Assembly (NCBI GenBank): GCA_030407085.1
Contig: CM059586.1
Location: forward strand, 10,806,001 to 10,870,000
Direction of reading: 5' to 3'
Source: Trichopria drosophilae
Taxonomy: Eukaryota; Arthropoda; Insecta; Hymenoptera; Diapriidae
DNA length: 64,000 nucleotides
A program made the position numbers and the translations under genes. Shown one piece after another: positions 49,475 to 61,063 of this stretch (its first letter is position 1; each line of letters opens with the position of its first letter). Below the pieces are notes generated by a model. It saw only the letters and a program-made list of their open reading frames with translations. It had not been told where the DNA came from and ran no database searches.

Positions 49475-50712
49475 AATGAACACTGAACTCGTAACGCCAG
49501 TAAGTCTCCAAGGGCCTGCATGTAAATCACGTGTTTCGCAATCTATTTCCGAAGGCTCACTGCGATTGTTTTGTAGTGCTAGGTTTAGTGAAGAGTACTT
49601 GGGGCTCATTTCCAAAATTTACAACGTGGGTATTACCACGTAACGATGTTCTCCGCATTAATGTTAGTTCGTTGCTAATAAGTCCAGAAGAATTGTTCAT
49701 GGCAGCTCGAATTGTAAATGAACCCTCAGGTTTCTTCTCCAGTTTATTATGAGCAAAATCAAAACTTGTTTTACCTATTGCCATTTCAAGTAGAGTCCTT
49801 TGGGTCCGTTTCTGAAACTGGCGTTATTCGAAGCGCACCTTACGATGCCATATCCAATACGAAAATGTTTTCGACGAGCCCTAAGGAACCATTTATGCCA
49901 AATGTTCCGTCATATCGAATCAAACGGACCATATATATATTTAGCAGTGTTGTAAACAGACCCTAAAGACTCATTAGTAAAACTTTGAAGTTAATACCGA
50001 TATGTTAATCATAGCTGACTTCCGTTATTTGTAAATGAGTCCTAACGTTCACCTTTCGAGTTGTAAGCACACCTTAAAATCTGCGATTTGAAAATATTGA
50101 AGAATTCTTAGGGTCCATATCTAATCCTGATATATATAAAAACATATGAAGTTGAAATGCACCTTAAGGTAAAACACCAAAGACAATGTCGCTCGAGCCT
50201 TAAGGACTGTTTCCAACTTCGCGGGGTTCATTTTCACGGAACCCTTGACAGATCAAATCTCAAGATGGCGAACGGACCTATATCGACCGAGAAATTGTTG
50301 CGTGAATGATTCGACAAGCGGTTTTCGTTATGCACCGATTTCTTACCGATACCTATTTATTAATGGACCCGTTCTTATAAAGTAAGGTTAGGCAGAGAGT
50401 TAAAGAGACGCGAAGCCTATCGAGACTTCTGTATCGCCGACTAATTACAAAAGTGTTTTCTTCGAATCGGTGTTCAACGAACGCAATTACGTAAACTCGC
50501 AACGTCATACATGTACGCATGTAGGTCGCTAATGGCATCTAAAGACAGCTCAAGTTCTCTGACAACGAGTCCTCTTCAGCGAATCGACCGCACGTCGGGT
50601 ATTTTTGAACTTTGATATGAACCACGTAACATTGACTCCAACTCTTGGCACGTTCGACGTGTAGAATTAAAAATATTTGCGCCATACTGAACATGTTCAG
50701 CGTAGTTTTTTA
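49475..50712. other. Convergent intergenic region between Vkor and the 3' gene
   Basis: Presumed 3' UTRs of two converging genes. On the - strand AATAAA at 50356-50361 (TTTATT on +) may end the transcript whose stop codon is at 50713. From about 49500 to 50240 loosely related words (ACCTTAAGG, CCCTAAGGAA, GAGTCCTAAC) recur with no fixed period, perhaps a decayed tandem repeat. No gene is supported. Confidence 0.4.
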
Positions 50713-51292
50713 TCAGTACCCGTGTCTACCGTTCCTTAACAAGTCCCGATTGCTGCGGCTGATGCTCGCCAGGATGCCGGGGCTCTTGAGCGGCGGAGTT
50801 TCGTTCAGACGATTCTGATTGGATTTGTGCGTTGTGAAGCCATTTGTTCTTGGTGGTTCACCGTTCGATCTATGAGGCACAATTCCATTGTCGGCGATCT
50901 CCACGTTGAAGCTCTTGCTGCGCGACAGAGTCGACTTGTAGATGCGTTCCGGCTTGGTCGCACTGGAGTTCGTTGTTGTGCGCAGTGTCGTGGTATGGAT
51001 CGGTGTCTTCGGTACCATGCTGTTCTTGAAGGAGATGTTGATCATGCTACCATACTGCCTATCCCGTGGAACATATCTCGAAGAGGAGTGTGGTGTAGCG
51101 CTTCCCGGCCGTGTGGAGGTTTCGGTCGTCGTCACCGAACGGCGAGATGTCGAGGTCTGCGAATATCTCGGTTGACTGGATGTGTGCAGCTTCCTGGGTA
51201 GAGTCTGGGCGCTACGAAAATGATCATCGCGTTCGTAATCTCCAATCAGTCTGCTCGTGGACTTGCTGAATCGACCTAGCGAACTTGGCTCC
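50713..51292 (-). CDS. 3' gene, last exon
   Basis: Acceptor AATTTTGTAG, then 192 residues ending NGRHGY and TGA. The sequence is Ser/Thr/Arg-rich (SKSTSRLIGDYERDDHF, YGSMINISFKNSMV, LSRSKSFNVEIADNG); several RSxS and RxxS words could be kinase or 14-3-3 sites, which is inference only. Confidence 0.82.
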
Positions 51293-54200
51293 CTACAAAA
51301 ATTATATTAATTAATTCCTGGGATAACTTTTGGTAAATTTAGATTGATGGGTAGTTATGCTTACCTGTGCTCCTCTTCGATGGGCCTACTTCTATGTCGG
51401 GTATGATGTCTGGTTTCCCGGTATCCGCGTTCCTTTCCGTATATACTCCCGCCAAATGGATCCTCTCCCAAGTAATATCTCTGCAGCGGCGGCGGGTCAT
51501 GATTTTGGTTTCGGTGACTCTGGTGCTCGTGATTTTGGTGATTATGATGATTACTATTTTGGTGACTCTGGCGATCGTGATTTTGATGACTACTATGGCG
51601 ATCGTGGTTTTGGTTTATGTGGCTGTGGTACTCGTGGTTCTGCGTCTCGTACCTCGAGTTAGAGTTGGAATGATTCTTGTTGGAGTTGGAATGATTCTTG
51701 ATCCTGATGATGTTCTTCAGGTTCCTCGGCGAGCGTGGTGGTCTTTCCGGTGGCCTTCCCTCATGGTCGTACTCGATCACGTAAGGAATGTGCCGATCGA
51801 CGGAATTGTACGGCAGGTAAGTGGAACTATCGTCGGTCTGCGTCAGTTGCGACGTCGACGAACTGCCAGGGCGCTTGTTCTTCCGTTCCGTACTGGCGGA
51901 ACGAAACTTGCCCACTAGCTTGCGGAAGGACTCTCCAATCTTATACTTGGACTGACTTGGAGCTAAAGAGAAAATTTAAATCATCAGTTTATCATTCGTT
52001 TTGAAACAGAAGATTTTTAGATTATTATTTTTTAAATTCGAAAAGAAATTTGACGGTATTAGAAAACTTACACTTAGTATGGCGATTGTTAACAGTATCT
52101 TCCTTTTTGTCTTTTCGATTTGGCGAGATCCTGGCTGGAGCTGGAGAGATCGACCCCGAATCTGGCGACCTCGGCCTCGTTCGCGTCCTCTCGGGACTTT
52201 GACGACGTGGGGTTTCGCGGTTCTCACGGGACTCACGAATTTCGCGGTCTGACGAACGATGATTTTGAACGTCGCGATTACGGGACTCCCATGTCCTGGT
52301 CACTATGTGCACTGGACTTCCGGTGCGGATGCCGCTCGGTTCCTGGTAGTTTTTCTCTTCCGACTTAGTCGTCATCTACGATTGAAAGAATAAAATTATT
52401 TCGAATTTAATCTAAATCGTAGAACGGAAAAATAAACAAAATAATAGTTAAAAAGGCGGAAATAACACGCAATTTACAGAACACAATCCGATGAATCGCT
52501 GTACTTTATTCACAATTTCTACTGTTCTACGATTTATACAAGTCGGAGGTCAATTAGCAAAAAAACATTTGATTCTCTCATGGAGGAAGGACAAGGCAGA
52601 CTGCATGCATTACGTAACATTTTTTTATATCCAAGCTGCATATGATAAGAACCAATAACGGTTTTTGCTTTCAGCACTTTAATTTATATAATTCTTTCGT
52701 CCGTTTCTAACCACCGAGATGCATATCACTGTTACTTATTAGGTTTTGTTTTAATCTAAATATCAGTTTTGACCGATCGCTTTTTGTTTAATTCGATATA
52801 TATGTACATTGATTTAAAGAAACTCACCTGTTCCCTTACTTTCCGACGCAGAGGAGGCGATGGATGTTTTGGCGACACATTTTGAGGCGATGGATGTTTG
52901 GGTAATAGATTTTGAGGCGACGGATGCTTGGGTGGCAGATTTTTAGGCGATGGATTTTTGGGTGGCAGATGCTTCGGCGATATCGATTCTAATCTAGAAT
53001 TTTCGATTCTTGAAATTTCATGTGGAGGTGAATAACGTTCTTGATGACGTCGTGTCATTTCGTAGGTCCTCGTATGCGTTTCGATATGGTTTCGAGTTGA
53101 GTTTTCTGGAGGATGATGTCCATTTACCCGAGGAGTATCCACGATGTATTGTTGCGTCGGAGATCGATGATTGTTTTGTTTATCTGGAAAATAACATTTT
53201 TACATTTTACTTAATGCATGCGTATTAAACATCGAATAATTGTGCATAAAAGTTTGACAATTTCCTATCAATGTTGCATAGAAACCATCAAATCCATCAA
53301 ATGTAAGTTTGGTTTATGACGTCAGACCTTAAGAAATTTAGTTCCTATGAATTTTGATGTTGCGGTTTAAAATGTTAAACACAATACTTGGCCGTTGTCG
53401 CCTATCTTTAATCGAAATGAAATTGTAAGGAATTTAAAATATATTATTTAGACAGAAACATCCTAATTTATGAAACGAGTTTCTCACGAAAGGTTAAATG
53501 TAATTTTGTTTGATCGACGTTTCTGGCATACGTGTGGCATCTTAAGACCCCATTTATTTCATCAGAATGTAACAGAGAAGCCTTTCTGGTACTTTTATCT
53601 GCACAGTGAATAATTGTATAACAAATTTTACTCTTCTAACAAGCTTTTCGAGAAAATACCGCTATTTTTGTTAATATAGGGGAAAGTGGACGGATACCGA
53701 CTGATCGTACTATATCGACCTCCTCGTGGTCGGCCACAGAAGGCGCTTCCGCCTGAATCGATAGTAGAGTGACTGGAACACTGTCATAATGTTGACAATT
53801 TGGAGATAGGTTCCGTCTACACAACTCACTTATTTCGAAGGTTATGACGTGCGTTTATGTTTTGTCAACGAAGGAATTCATTCCGCAGTGAATTTGAAAA
53901 AACTGACGAATTGGTTAGTTTTATCGCCGTCAGGAGTTATAAATGCAAAATTATAGAAATATAATGGCATTAATATAATACAATAACACCCTCAGATGTA
54001 AAATGTTAACCTTAAGTTAAGAGGACATGGTTACATGAGGACTTTAAGAGGACCTTATAAGGTTATAATAATTAATGTTAAATAATAACATTACACACAT
54101 GTTATAGAGAGATTATGTAATATTAATTATTGTAACCTGACAGCAACGTTCATGTTCTGTGAGAGATCCGATGTTATCGTGAAAAAATCTATGAAAATCG

Positions 54201-57200
54201 CTTATACTGACATTTTTTAACAATTTAATATTTTAAAGTAACAATAAAAAACAGTTTTGATAAAAATGGTAATAATTAGTAACTAAACATTATCGAAACA
54301 GGTTACCATTTTACTCGCTTTATGTGTAGACATTCCATTGAAATCCTTTGATTTTATCGAAGGGCTTAAGGCGTAAAAAACAAGTTTCTCCCGGCGTAAT
54401 TAAAAACTGTTTAATGGACGTGTTACTTCTGAAGGTCGTATAATTGATAAGAATACAGTATGGCAACAATGACATTCGAACCTTAGAATTAATATCATAA
54501 TTCAGTGAATGGTAGTTTTGCGCAGAACTTGAATTTCAATGTCGTCAAGTATATCACCTGCTGTTTCAATATCGGTTCTTGTTGTCATTTCACTACTTCT
54601 ATAATTTAATTTCTTCATATTGTCGACTTTATGAGATATTTTATAAAAAGGAACATTTTCTTTTCTTAAGTTAATCAACACGTTAAAGGTTTATTGGCCT
54701 AAATATGGACCGAATGTTATTATTTTTGGTAAACCTTCGGAAAAGCTACGACATCGCAAAAAAAAATTGTGCCATACTAGTTTTGTGTATTTTTGCCTCC
54801 TGATTACGAATATGACAAAAAAAAATCGGCGCTCTGCTACACTGAAGCCGCTATCTTGAAAAAACACCTAAAAATCGTGTTTTTTTTTTAGTTTTTTTCA
54901 TTTATCATGAAAAATACAAATCGGATGAAAAAATGTTTCAAATAAAAATTGTAGAGCACAAAATTCTCTGCAAAAAAGGTTTAGTACATAATTTTCGTAA
55001 TCTCAACAGAAAGCTCGCAAATGAGCGATGAAAGTGACCGTAATAGATTTCTGCAAGCACCCCCGAGTTTCGAGAATTATGTTCAGAATGTACAATTGGC
55101 ATTCTCCTACAGTTCGAAAGGAAATGCGTGAAACACGAGGGTGCCTGCGTGCTGCAAACCCCCCTTTTATACTAACATAACCTCCAACCATGCAAATGTG
55201 GGTCTATACAACAAACCGTTACAAGTTATTTAGTTATTTGCGGAGACTTGACCTCGCTGAAATACATTACGGTCACTTTCATCACTCATTTGCGAGCTTT
55301 CTGTTAAGATTACTAAAATTATGTATCAAACCTTTTTTGTTAAGAATTTTGTGCTCTACATTTTTTATTTGAAATATTTTTTCATCCGATTTATATTTTT
55401 TAAGATAAATGGAAAAAACTAAAAAAAACACCATTTTTAGGTGTTTTTTTCAAGATAGCGGGTTCTGTATAGCAGAGCGCCGATTTTTTTTGTCATATTC
55501 GTAATCAGGGGGCAAAAATATACAAAACTAGTGTGATGAAATTTTTTTTCTCGATGTCGTAGCTCTTCCGAAGGTTTACCTTATTTTTATCAATACAAGT
55601 CAATATAAGAATTTTAAATATTAATGTTAGGATCATTACGGGACATATTTACGTGCTTATAGTTTCGCCGAAAGAGAGATAAACAAACGTACACACGCGC
55701 GGTTATTTGATTTTCCGCGAATTTTTCGATGCATTGTTGACATTCGCAGTTCAAACGGCAGAATTTAATGTAAGATTTATTAACAGTTAACGAACGCTAA
55801 TTGAATGTTAAAAAAATAGTTAATATACAATAAAATTGCAGGAAATTGCTGGTAATTTCAACGGAACGTTGCTTCTCGTTTTTCACTTGAATGTTATTGT
55901 TATAACTTGACAGTTAATGTACAAGTCTTGAAATTAGCTTACATTAATTATTAGTAAATTATTTATCTCGGTGTATAACACAATAAAAAGCATAACTATA
56001 TAAGTATCAGTCAGCTTAGATATCAAAAAGGCACGTGACATGGTTTCGTGATAGAGAATCACAAAAAAAAATTAAAAAATTAGGTATGGACGGAAATATG
56101 TTGGCGTTTATCATAAACTTTCTAAACAAACGGAATATTAATGGTACATAATCGAAGGAAAACATCCTTGAAAGGGGGTCAGTAATAAGCCCTACACTGT
56201 TCTTACTAACAATAAATAAAATTAAAAAATATATTAAAGCACAAAGGGTAAACGTGTAGACAAGATAAAAAGCTTATACAAAACACTTTAAACGAAATAG
56301 AAATATGGGTAAAACATGCTGGTTTCGAGTTCTCCGACATGAAATCAAAATATATAATCTTTATAAACACACAAAACTTAGAGAACAATATCAACTGACG
56401 TTAGTAAAATTATACTAAAAGTAAGTGACCTAAAACTGCTTGGAATAGTTCGGCAAAAAGTTCATATGGCATAAACGTATTAAAAAAAAGTTAAAAAAGA
56501 ATGCCAAAAAAGACTATCAGTATTAAAATGTCTTTCCTTCAAAACCTGAGGTGCAGTTAAAAAGACTCCATTATAATGACTTACAATGCCAATGCTTTAA
56601 TATAATAAAAAATAGATTACGGGCCATCCTGTATCAAACGGCAAACAAAACAATAACTACCTTCAATCCAATAATTAATACCAGAATGAAAATAGTCAGC
56701 GGCGCATTCCAGACTAGTCCAGCAATAAAAATAACGAATGAAACAAACCAATGAAGGCTACAAGAACGTCATCATAATCAGATACTAACTGTAGCTGTAA
56801 AATGCATTAGAAACCGTGAACTTGTAAACAGTACATCTTATTTAAAACAATCTAGGGAACAAAAACAGAGGAAAAAACCAAAATATTTACCGGCTCCATT
56901 TCTAGAAATATAGAATGGCATTTGGCAAAAAGGTACAAATACCAAAAATTATCCCTTTAAAACAGTAGGTAGTAGTTATATGAATCTTTGCAAATTAACC
57001 CAGATTTGTTAGATGACAAAATATTAAGTAATTAGAACTAATCTAACCTAGACGATATCCTAACAGCCAAAATAGATGACATAATGAAATCTAAAATTTT
57101 GACTATAGTGTCAAAAAATGGCAAAGAATAAACTAATAGACGTATTTCCAACCATGACAAAATAATTCAGTTAAAAATCCCGAAATCGATAAACCCAAAA

Positions 57201-60200
57201 AAGCAATGTTAATAGCGTGCATAGAAATAACTGAAAAGCTATTTAGCTTTGTAAAAGCTAAACTGAAGTTTAGGATATTTAAACATATTTCAAAATGGCG
57301 CTAAAGACTAATGTTTTTCTTATTTATGTTTTCTTTCAATATTTGTTATATTGGCATACGTTGTGATGAATATTTTTCAGTAGATTGTTTTAGAGACCAA
57401 TATTAGTAACTAATATTTTAGCATATAATACAAAATTAATATGTTCAGAATTTTATAAAACAAAATTCTCCATAAATGGAGGATCGAGTATGAAACTATA
57501 ATGAAACATTCCTCCAATGTTTTTTTATAATGAAGTGTATTCTCACAAATTCAATATGGAAGTTCCAAAAATGGAGTCCGAAATAAAAATTTGTTTGAAC
57601 AATTTTATGATTCATATTGATGTATTCTGTTCATATGAAAGTATTCTCATGCGGGAAATGAAAAAAATCGATAAGTAAACAAGAAACCTTGAAAAATAGT
57701 ATTTTTGATTCATTAACCGCGTGTTTTATTTTCATAAAATAAAAACTAATTCATTAATCGTCAAATATCGTCCTATTAATTAAATCAGATAAAATTGGAC
57801 TAATTGAAATAAGATATAGTATAAAATATAATTAGATATAATATGAAATGTTGGTTCAATGTTCAAACCTGAAAAAGACTCCTACGGAATTTAAACATTA
57901 TCGAAACATCGTGAAGAATAATTGGAGGACATGGGCCGAAAAGAACATAAAGAATTATTTATAACACCTTAACCTGCATTTGTGAAATCATCCTAATATC
58001 ACTACAATATTTTAATTATATTTAACATCTTTACAGATGTCCAGTTTCACCATCGATTTTCTTCACAGAGCTTTTAATAACAAAAAAAAAATAACAGATT
58101 GAAATCGATATAAATGTCCAAGTCAAATATTCATTTTTATCGATTTTGCATTTATAACTAACTTTCAACAAACTACGTTTGTCTAAACTAAATTATGTAA
58201 ATAAATGTCGCTACCTGCCGATTGGTATCGTTCAGACCACTCGCTTATTCCTTGAAAATATCCATTAGGCGATGAGGACTCCCTACCGGAAGTGCGATTT
58301 TGTTGTTGCTGCCGGTTAATTTGCTGACGATTTTGCGTAAAATCCGATCTTTCCCTAGGTACACCTGACGGCTTCATCGTAACGTTAATAAAGCTCGTAT
58401 TGGACCCGGAGTGGACAATGGGCTCTTCATCGAGGGAACCGTGGGAAGATCGTGATTCGCTACCGAAGTGACTCTCCAGCCACTTGGAAGTTTCGTACTT
58501 CCGGGCTTCATCCTCTTCTTCCAAGTCCAGGGTTTTTCGCGTCAGCGCGTCTTTTCGCGTTGCTGCAGTTTCCCCCAGAAAACCTGTAATCAATTGATAA
58601 TGTACCATTTCCACGATTTAACAGTTTATATTACCACACATGTCTTCAAGGACCAACAAAAAATGTTAACCAAAACTATTAATGACATCTTATTTCATGA
58701 CTTTGAAAATCATTTTCTATCGAAATCAAATCTGAGCTAACATCTCAAAAAATAGAGAATCCACTTTTTTATCATTGAAATTAAGTAAAACAAATGATTG
58801 TAATTTATATTATGCTTAAAAGTTCATTTTGAAAACTTCAGTAATACACCAACACCGTACAATTTATTTTTTTTTTAAACCTTCGGATATTTTACAATCG
58901 GGCTATTTTAATTTCGGATTAATTTACTTTTGGAATATTTAGATAGACCCATATACAGAAAAACTTTATGATTCCTATCAACTTACTTTAATCCCCGTGG
59001 TTACGTTTTAGGGTAGAAATATCAGGGCAGCTATTTTATAACTAAAATTATGGATTCCAGAGGAAGTTCCCTTAGTGCAATTTATGTGGTTCATGTTTAT
59101 AAATGATTTATTATACCTAAACTTTTGATTTTTGATGATTTATTAGAATTATTTGTTTATATTAAAAAAATGAAGACAAGTTAGGAAGATTGGACATGCC
59201 GAGAGTTAAACCGGGGGTTGCTAGTGGAATGCTCTCCAAAGATCATTGCCGATAATAAAAAAAAAATTTGTTGTCACGGCTCGATTATGGTTTTCTTTTT
59301 TCCACTTTTATGGTAGGACATCTTAAAATCTTGACGTCATAGAGCAATTTTGCATCCAGATTTGGATTCAGCACATTGAACTCCGTCGGAAAAGTACACT
59401 CAGGTTTCTGATGAATGCATTTTAATTGTGGTTTTGCCAAATTACGAACAAAAACTTACTCAAAATGGACAAAAGCACTTTAAGGCTAGGATATATTTAA
59501 AGATCGTAACATGATTTACAATTTGGAGGCCATATTTGGATTCAGCGTAAAGAAAGCCTTAGAAAAAATGTAGTTCAGCTTCTGGTTATAAATGTGTGTT
59601 TTTGGCCTGTATTCTAGAGTTCCCGCAGACGGATTTCTGACATCAGAGTAAAAATGTCAGGGAAAACTAAAATACATAAGTTTCAACTTAGTTCATCGCG
59701 CGGCATTAATGTATGCTGGTCTTACTAAAATACCAATGTTCCCTGAACCAAAATAATGAAATGAATCATGAACCACATAAATTTCTATAGAAGATCTTCG
59801 TAGTTTATTCAGTGTCTCCAAAGAAACAGGTCAACATGGGTTATTGTTGGGAAGCTGTGGGTCATTTCCGACGTAATTTTATGCGTAGAATCAGAATCCG
59901 AAGTCAAAAATGACCAATCACGTCAGGATTTTAAGATATTTGAGGTTATTTACTCCAAAAAACGCGTTTTTTTTTTGCTGTTTTTGAGGTCATGTTCAGA
60001 ATACACAACATTTTTAGGAGTTTTCCTTTATTGGATCATGTGATACTACTGGTTTTCTTTAATATGGGATGCGCAGAATTCCATTATGACTTTTCTTCAC
60101 CAAGATACGCCAATTTGAAATTACGATATACATGTAAACAAATTTACCTTGAAATGTTCTTGGAGAACAAGCTCAAGGTCAAATTCAATGTCACGAAACC

Positions 60201-61063
60201 TATATAAATATAAACAACTATATAAAATATGGATACTAATAACTAAAATCACGTTTCAGTATTGTGATATTTTTTGATAACGTTAATGGAATATATCTCG
60301 TAATTTCAAAATGGCCGTAACTTTGTAAGAAAAAAAGTCTTAAAACCTCATTTTGAAGGGTAAAGGTAGTACTAAAAGATGCAAATAGTACAGAAGGCCA
60401 AAAAAATTGTTGCGTCCTGTACGTAACCTCAAACATACCAAAATAACGAGTTTTTCGAGTCCATGACCTCAAATATCTCAAAAACCTGACGTGATGGACC
60501 GATTTTGACTTCTAGTTTTGATTCTTCGCATACAATTATGTCGGAAAAGACCCGCAGCTTCCCAACAACATCCCTCTTTTTTGTAGACCTGTGAAAGTGT
60601 TGCTGATCACGTGTCGGATCTATATCACGTCTCGCATCATCTGTTGGCGAACTACGTAATCGCAAACGTTTTTTTTTGGAAACCCGATCTCGAATTTGAC
60701 AGAAAATCCGTTATACGAAACGCGGTTCGCCATTTCCGGGACACCCTGTACATGAGTTAATGTAGAAAGTAACGCGAATTATTCCCATTGGAATTACGTA
60801 ACAAAGAAATTCTAACCAGATTTGTGAAGACGCGAAGTTCTCATCGTCGTCGGCGGCGGCGGCCAATCGCCGAACCGCTCTCCCTCTGTTGTCTCGGAAA
60901 CGTAACGCATCTCCCTGGCGACCTTCTCGCCCCCGGAAACGTAATCGACGAAATCCTCGTCACGAGTCTTGACGAATCGCTGCGAACTCTCCTTCCGCGT
61001 CTCCGTAGGCTCGTCCGCTTCGCTCCCCGTCTTTCCGCTCTCCGGCAATTCGTCGTCCTTGAT
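50713..61063 (-). CDS. Unrecognised Ser/Arg/Pro/His/Asn-rich protein, C-terminal 817 residues, six exons
   Basis: Exons in transcript order: 61063-60817, 58583-58215, 53183-52828, 52375-52072, 51962-51365, 51292-50713; TGA at 50715-50713. Phases (1,1,0,1,2) match at every junction and total 2454 bases. The first exon begins at an acceptor (TTTCCTATCAG) in phase 0, so upstream exons exist but were not found. Residue positions count from this exon. The protein looks largely disordered: an acidic segment at 1-75; KYETSKWLESHFGSES in exon 2; a ten-residue Pro/Lys/His/Asn repeat at 275-315; an RS/RP-rich block at 325-425; a compact basic block KIGESFRKLVGKFRSAS at 433-449; PPERPPRSP (possible SH3 ligand) near 495; a His/Asn/Gln tract at 515-580; and a Ser/Arg-rich tail. 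No catalytic domain or membrane segment is seen. A cytoskeletal or scaffold role is conceivable but unproven. I do not recognise the family. Confidence 0.75.
51365..51962 (-). CDS. 3' gene, fifth visible exon, His/Asn/Gln-rich
   Basis: Starts with a split Ser codon after TTTTCTCTTTAG and soon reads KIGESFRKLVGKFRSAS, the part most like a conserved motif in this protein. Positions 51499-51696 encode a 66-residue tract dominated by Asn, His, Gln and Ser with imperfect QNHDRQSH-type repeats. Ends EEEH plus AG before GTAAGC. A 183-codon open frame on the opposite strand is a shadow of this exon. Confidence 0.82.
51963..52071 (-). other. 3' gene intron, 109 bases
   Basis: GTAAGT donor at 52071 and TTTAG acceptor at 51963 flank AT-rich sequence; frames in exons on both sides close only when it is removed (Ser codon T+CT). 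The neighbouring introns are 72 bases (51293-51364) and 452 bases (52376-52827), the latter without visible elements. Confidence 0.75.
52072..52375 (-). CDS. 3' gene, fourth visible exon, starts with ATG
   Basis: Acceptor CTTTCAATCGTAG, then ATG in phase 0 and a basic, Arg/Ser/Pro-rich sequence (RESRENRETPRRQSPERTR), ending in AAG T before GTAAGT. Since the exon begins exactly with ATG, it could serve as an internal exon or as the first coding exon of a shorter isoform. Confidence 0.78.
52828..53183 (-). CDS. 3' gene, third visible exon, with 30-bp coding repeats
   Basis: Opens with a split Asp codon after TTATTTTCCAG and ends REQ before GTGAGT (phase 0). Positions 52852-52977 are a minisatellite of about four 30-bp units encoding PKHPSPQNLL-like decapeptides. 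Such a coding array is expected to vary in length between individuals or species. Confidence 0.8.
54728..55580. mobile_element. Long-TIR element, GGTAAA ends, 8-bp TSD (copy B)
   Basis: GGTAAACCTTCGGAAAAGC and its inverted partner bound the unit. The flanks TTATTTTT (54720-54727 and 55581-55588) are identical 8-mers. Inverted arms extend about 300 bp. Internal sequence aligns with copy A at 1504-2513: TTTCAAATAAAAA, GTAGAGC, AGCTCGCAAATGAGC, ACTAACATAACCTCCAACCA, and the TGATTACGAATATGAC module. Confidence 0.8.
56000..57260 (+). pseudogene. Decayed Jockey-type LINE reverse transcriptase
   Basis: Translated in shifting + frames it shows, in order, a DIKKARDMV-like block, LGMDGNMLAFIINFLNKR, GSVISPTLFLLTINKI (56175-56220), IEIWVKHAGFEFSDMKSK (56297-56350), KECQKRLSVLKCLS, NIIKNRLRAILYQTANK and GAFQTSPAIKI (56700-56735). 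These are palm and thumb blocks of Jockey/I-group non-LTR retrotransposons. The FADD/YADD catalytic segment expected between TINKI and IEIWV is missing, and stops and frameshifts are frequent, so it is dead. Weak RNase H-like text may continue to about 57260. It sits inside an intron of the - strand gene. Confidence 0.7.
58215..58583 (-). CDS. 3' gene, second visible exon
   Basis: Encodes about 123 residues: a charged stretch (LDLEEEDEARKYETSKWLES), Ser-rich HFGSESRSSHGSLDEEP, then a Gln/Asn-rich patch (QQINRQQQQNR). The acceptor is TTGATTACAG. The donor GTAGCG is not ideal, but its phase fits the next exon exactly. Confidence 0.75.
58584..60816 (-). other. 3' gene intron, 2,233 bases
   Basis: Contains the element at 59838-60574. 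Near 59325-59400 the words CTTGACGTCATAGAGCAATT and CTCCGTCGGAAAAGTAC resemble the right end of the 38598-39830 element, so a fragment of that family is also present. The rest shows no gene. Confidence 0.5.
59838..60574. mobile_element. Long-TIR element, GTTGGGAAGCTG ends
   Basis: The left arm (59838-59945: TTGTTGGGAAGCTGTGGGTC, TTCCGACGTAATTTTATGCG, ACGTCAGGATTTTAAGATAT) pairs with the inverted right arm (60470-60574). About 737 bp, no transposase. GTCAGGATTTT(A/G)AGA is shared with the 38598-39830 element. TSD not resolved. Confidence 0.65.
60817..61063 (-). CDS. 3' gene, first visible exon
   Basis: Encodes 82 residues rich in Glu, Asp, Lys and Thr (DDELPESGKTGSEADEP, then FGDWPPPPTTMRTSRLHKSG). 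The acceptor is TTTCCTATCAG. The donor is a weak GTTAGA, chosen because it precedes a stop codon and because its phase joins exon 2 as HKS-GFLGE. This is the least secure boundary of the gene. No start codon is available here without reading through the acceptor. Confidence 0.65.

Larger units (their letters stand above)
53184..58214 (-). other. 3' gene intron, 5,031 bases, with two mobile elements
   Basis: Holds the GGTAAA element (54728-55580) and the LINE remnant (about 56000-57260). The remaining parts, 53184-54719, 55589-55999 and 57261-58214, are AT-rich and show no gene or repeat that I can support. Confidence 0.6.

Noticed and set aside
49500..50240. Recurrent CCTTAAGG/CCCTAAGG words as a tandem repeat
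   Set aside because: Spacing is irregular and the intervening sequence does not align by eye; kept only as a remark in the intergenic entry.
51367..51918. 183-codon + strand open frame rich in Val, Leu and Ile
   Set aside because: It is the antisense of the His/Asn-rich fifth exon; the regular codon pattern of that exon creates the shadow frame.
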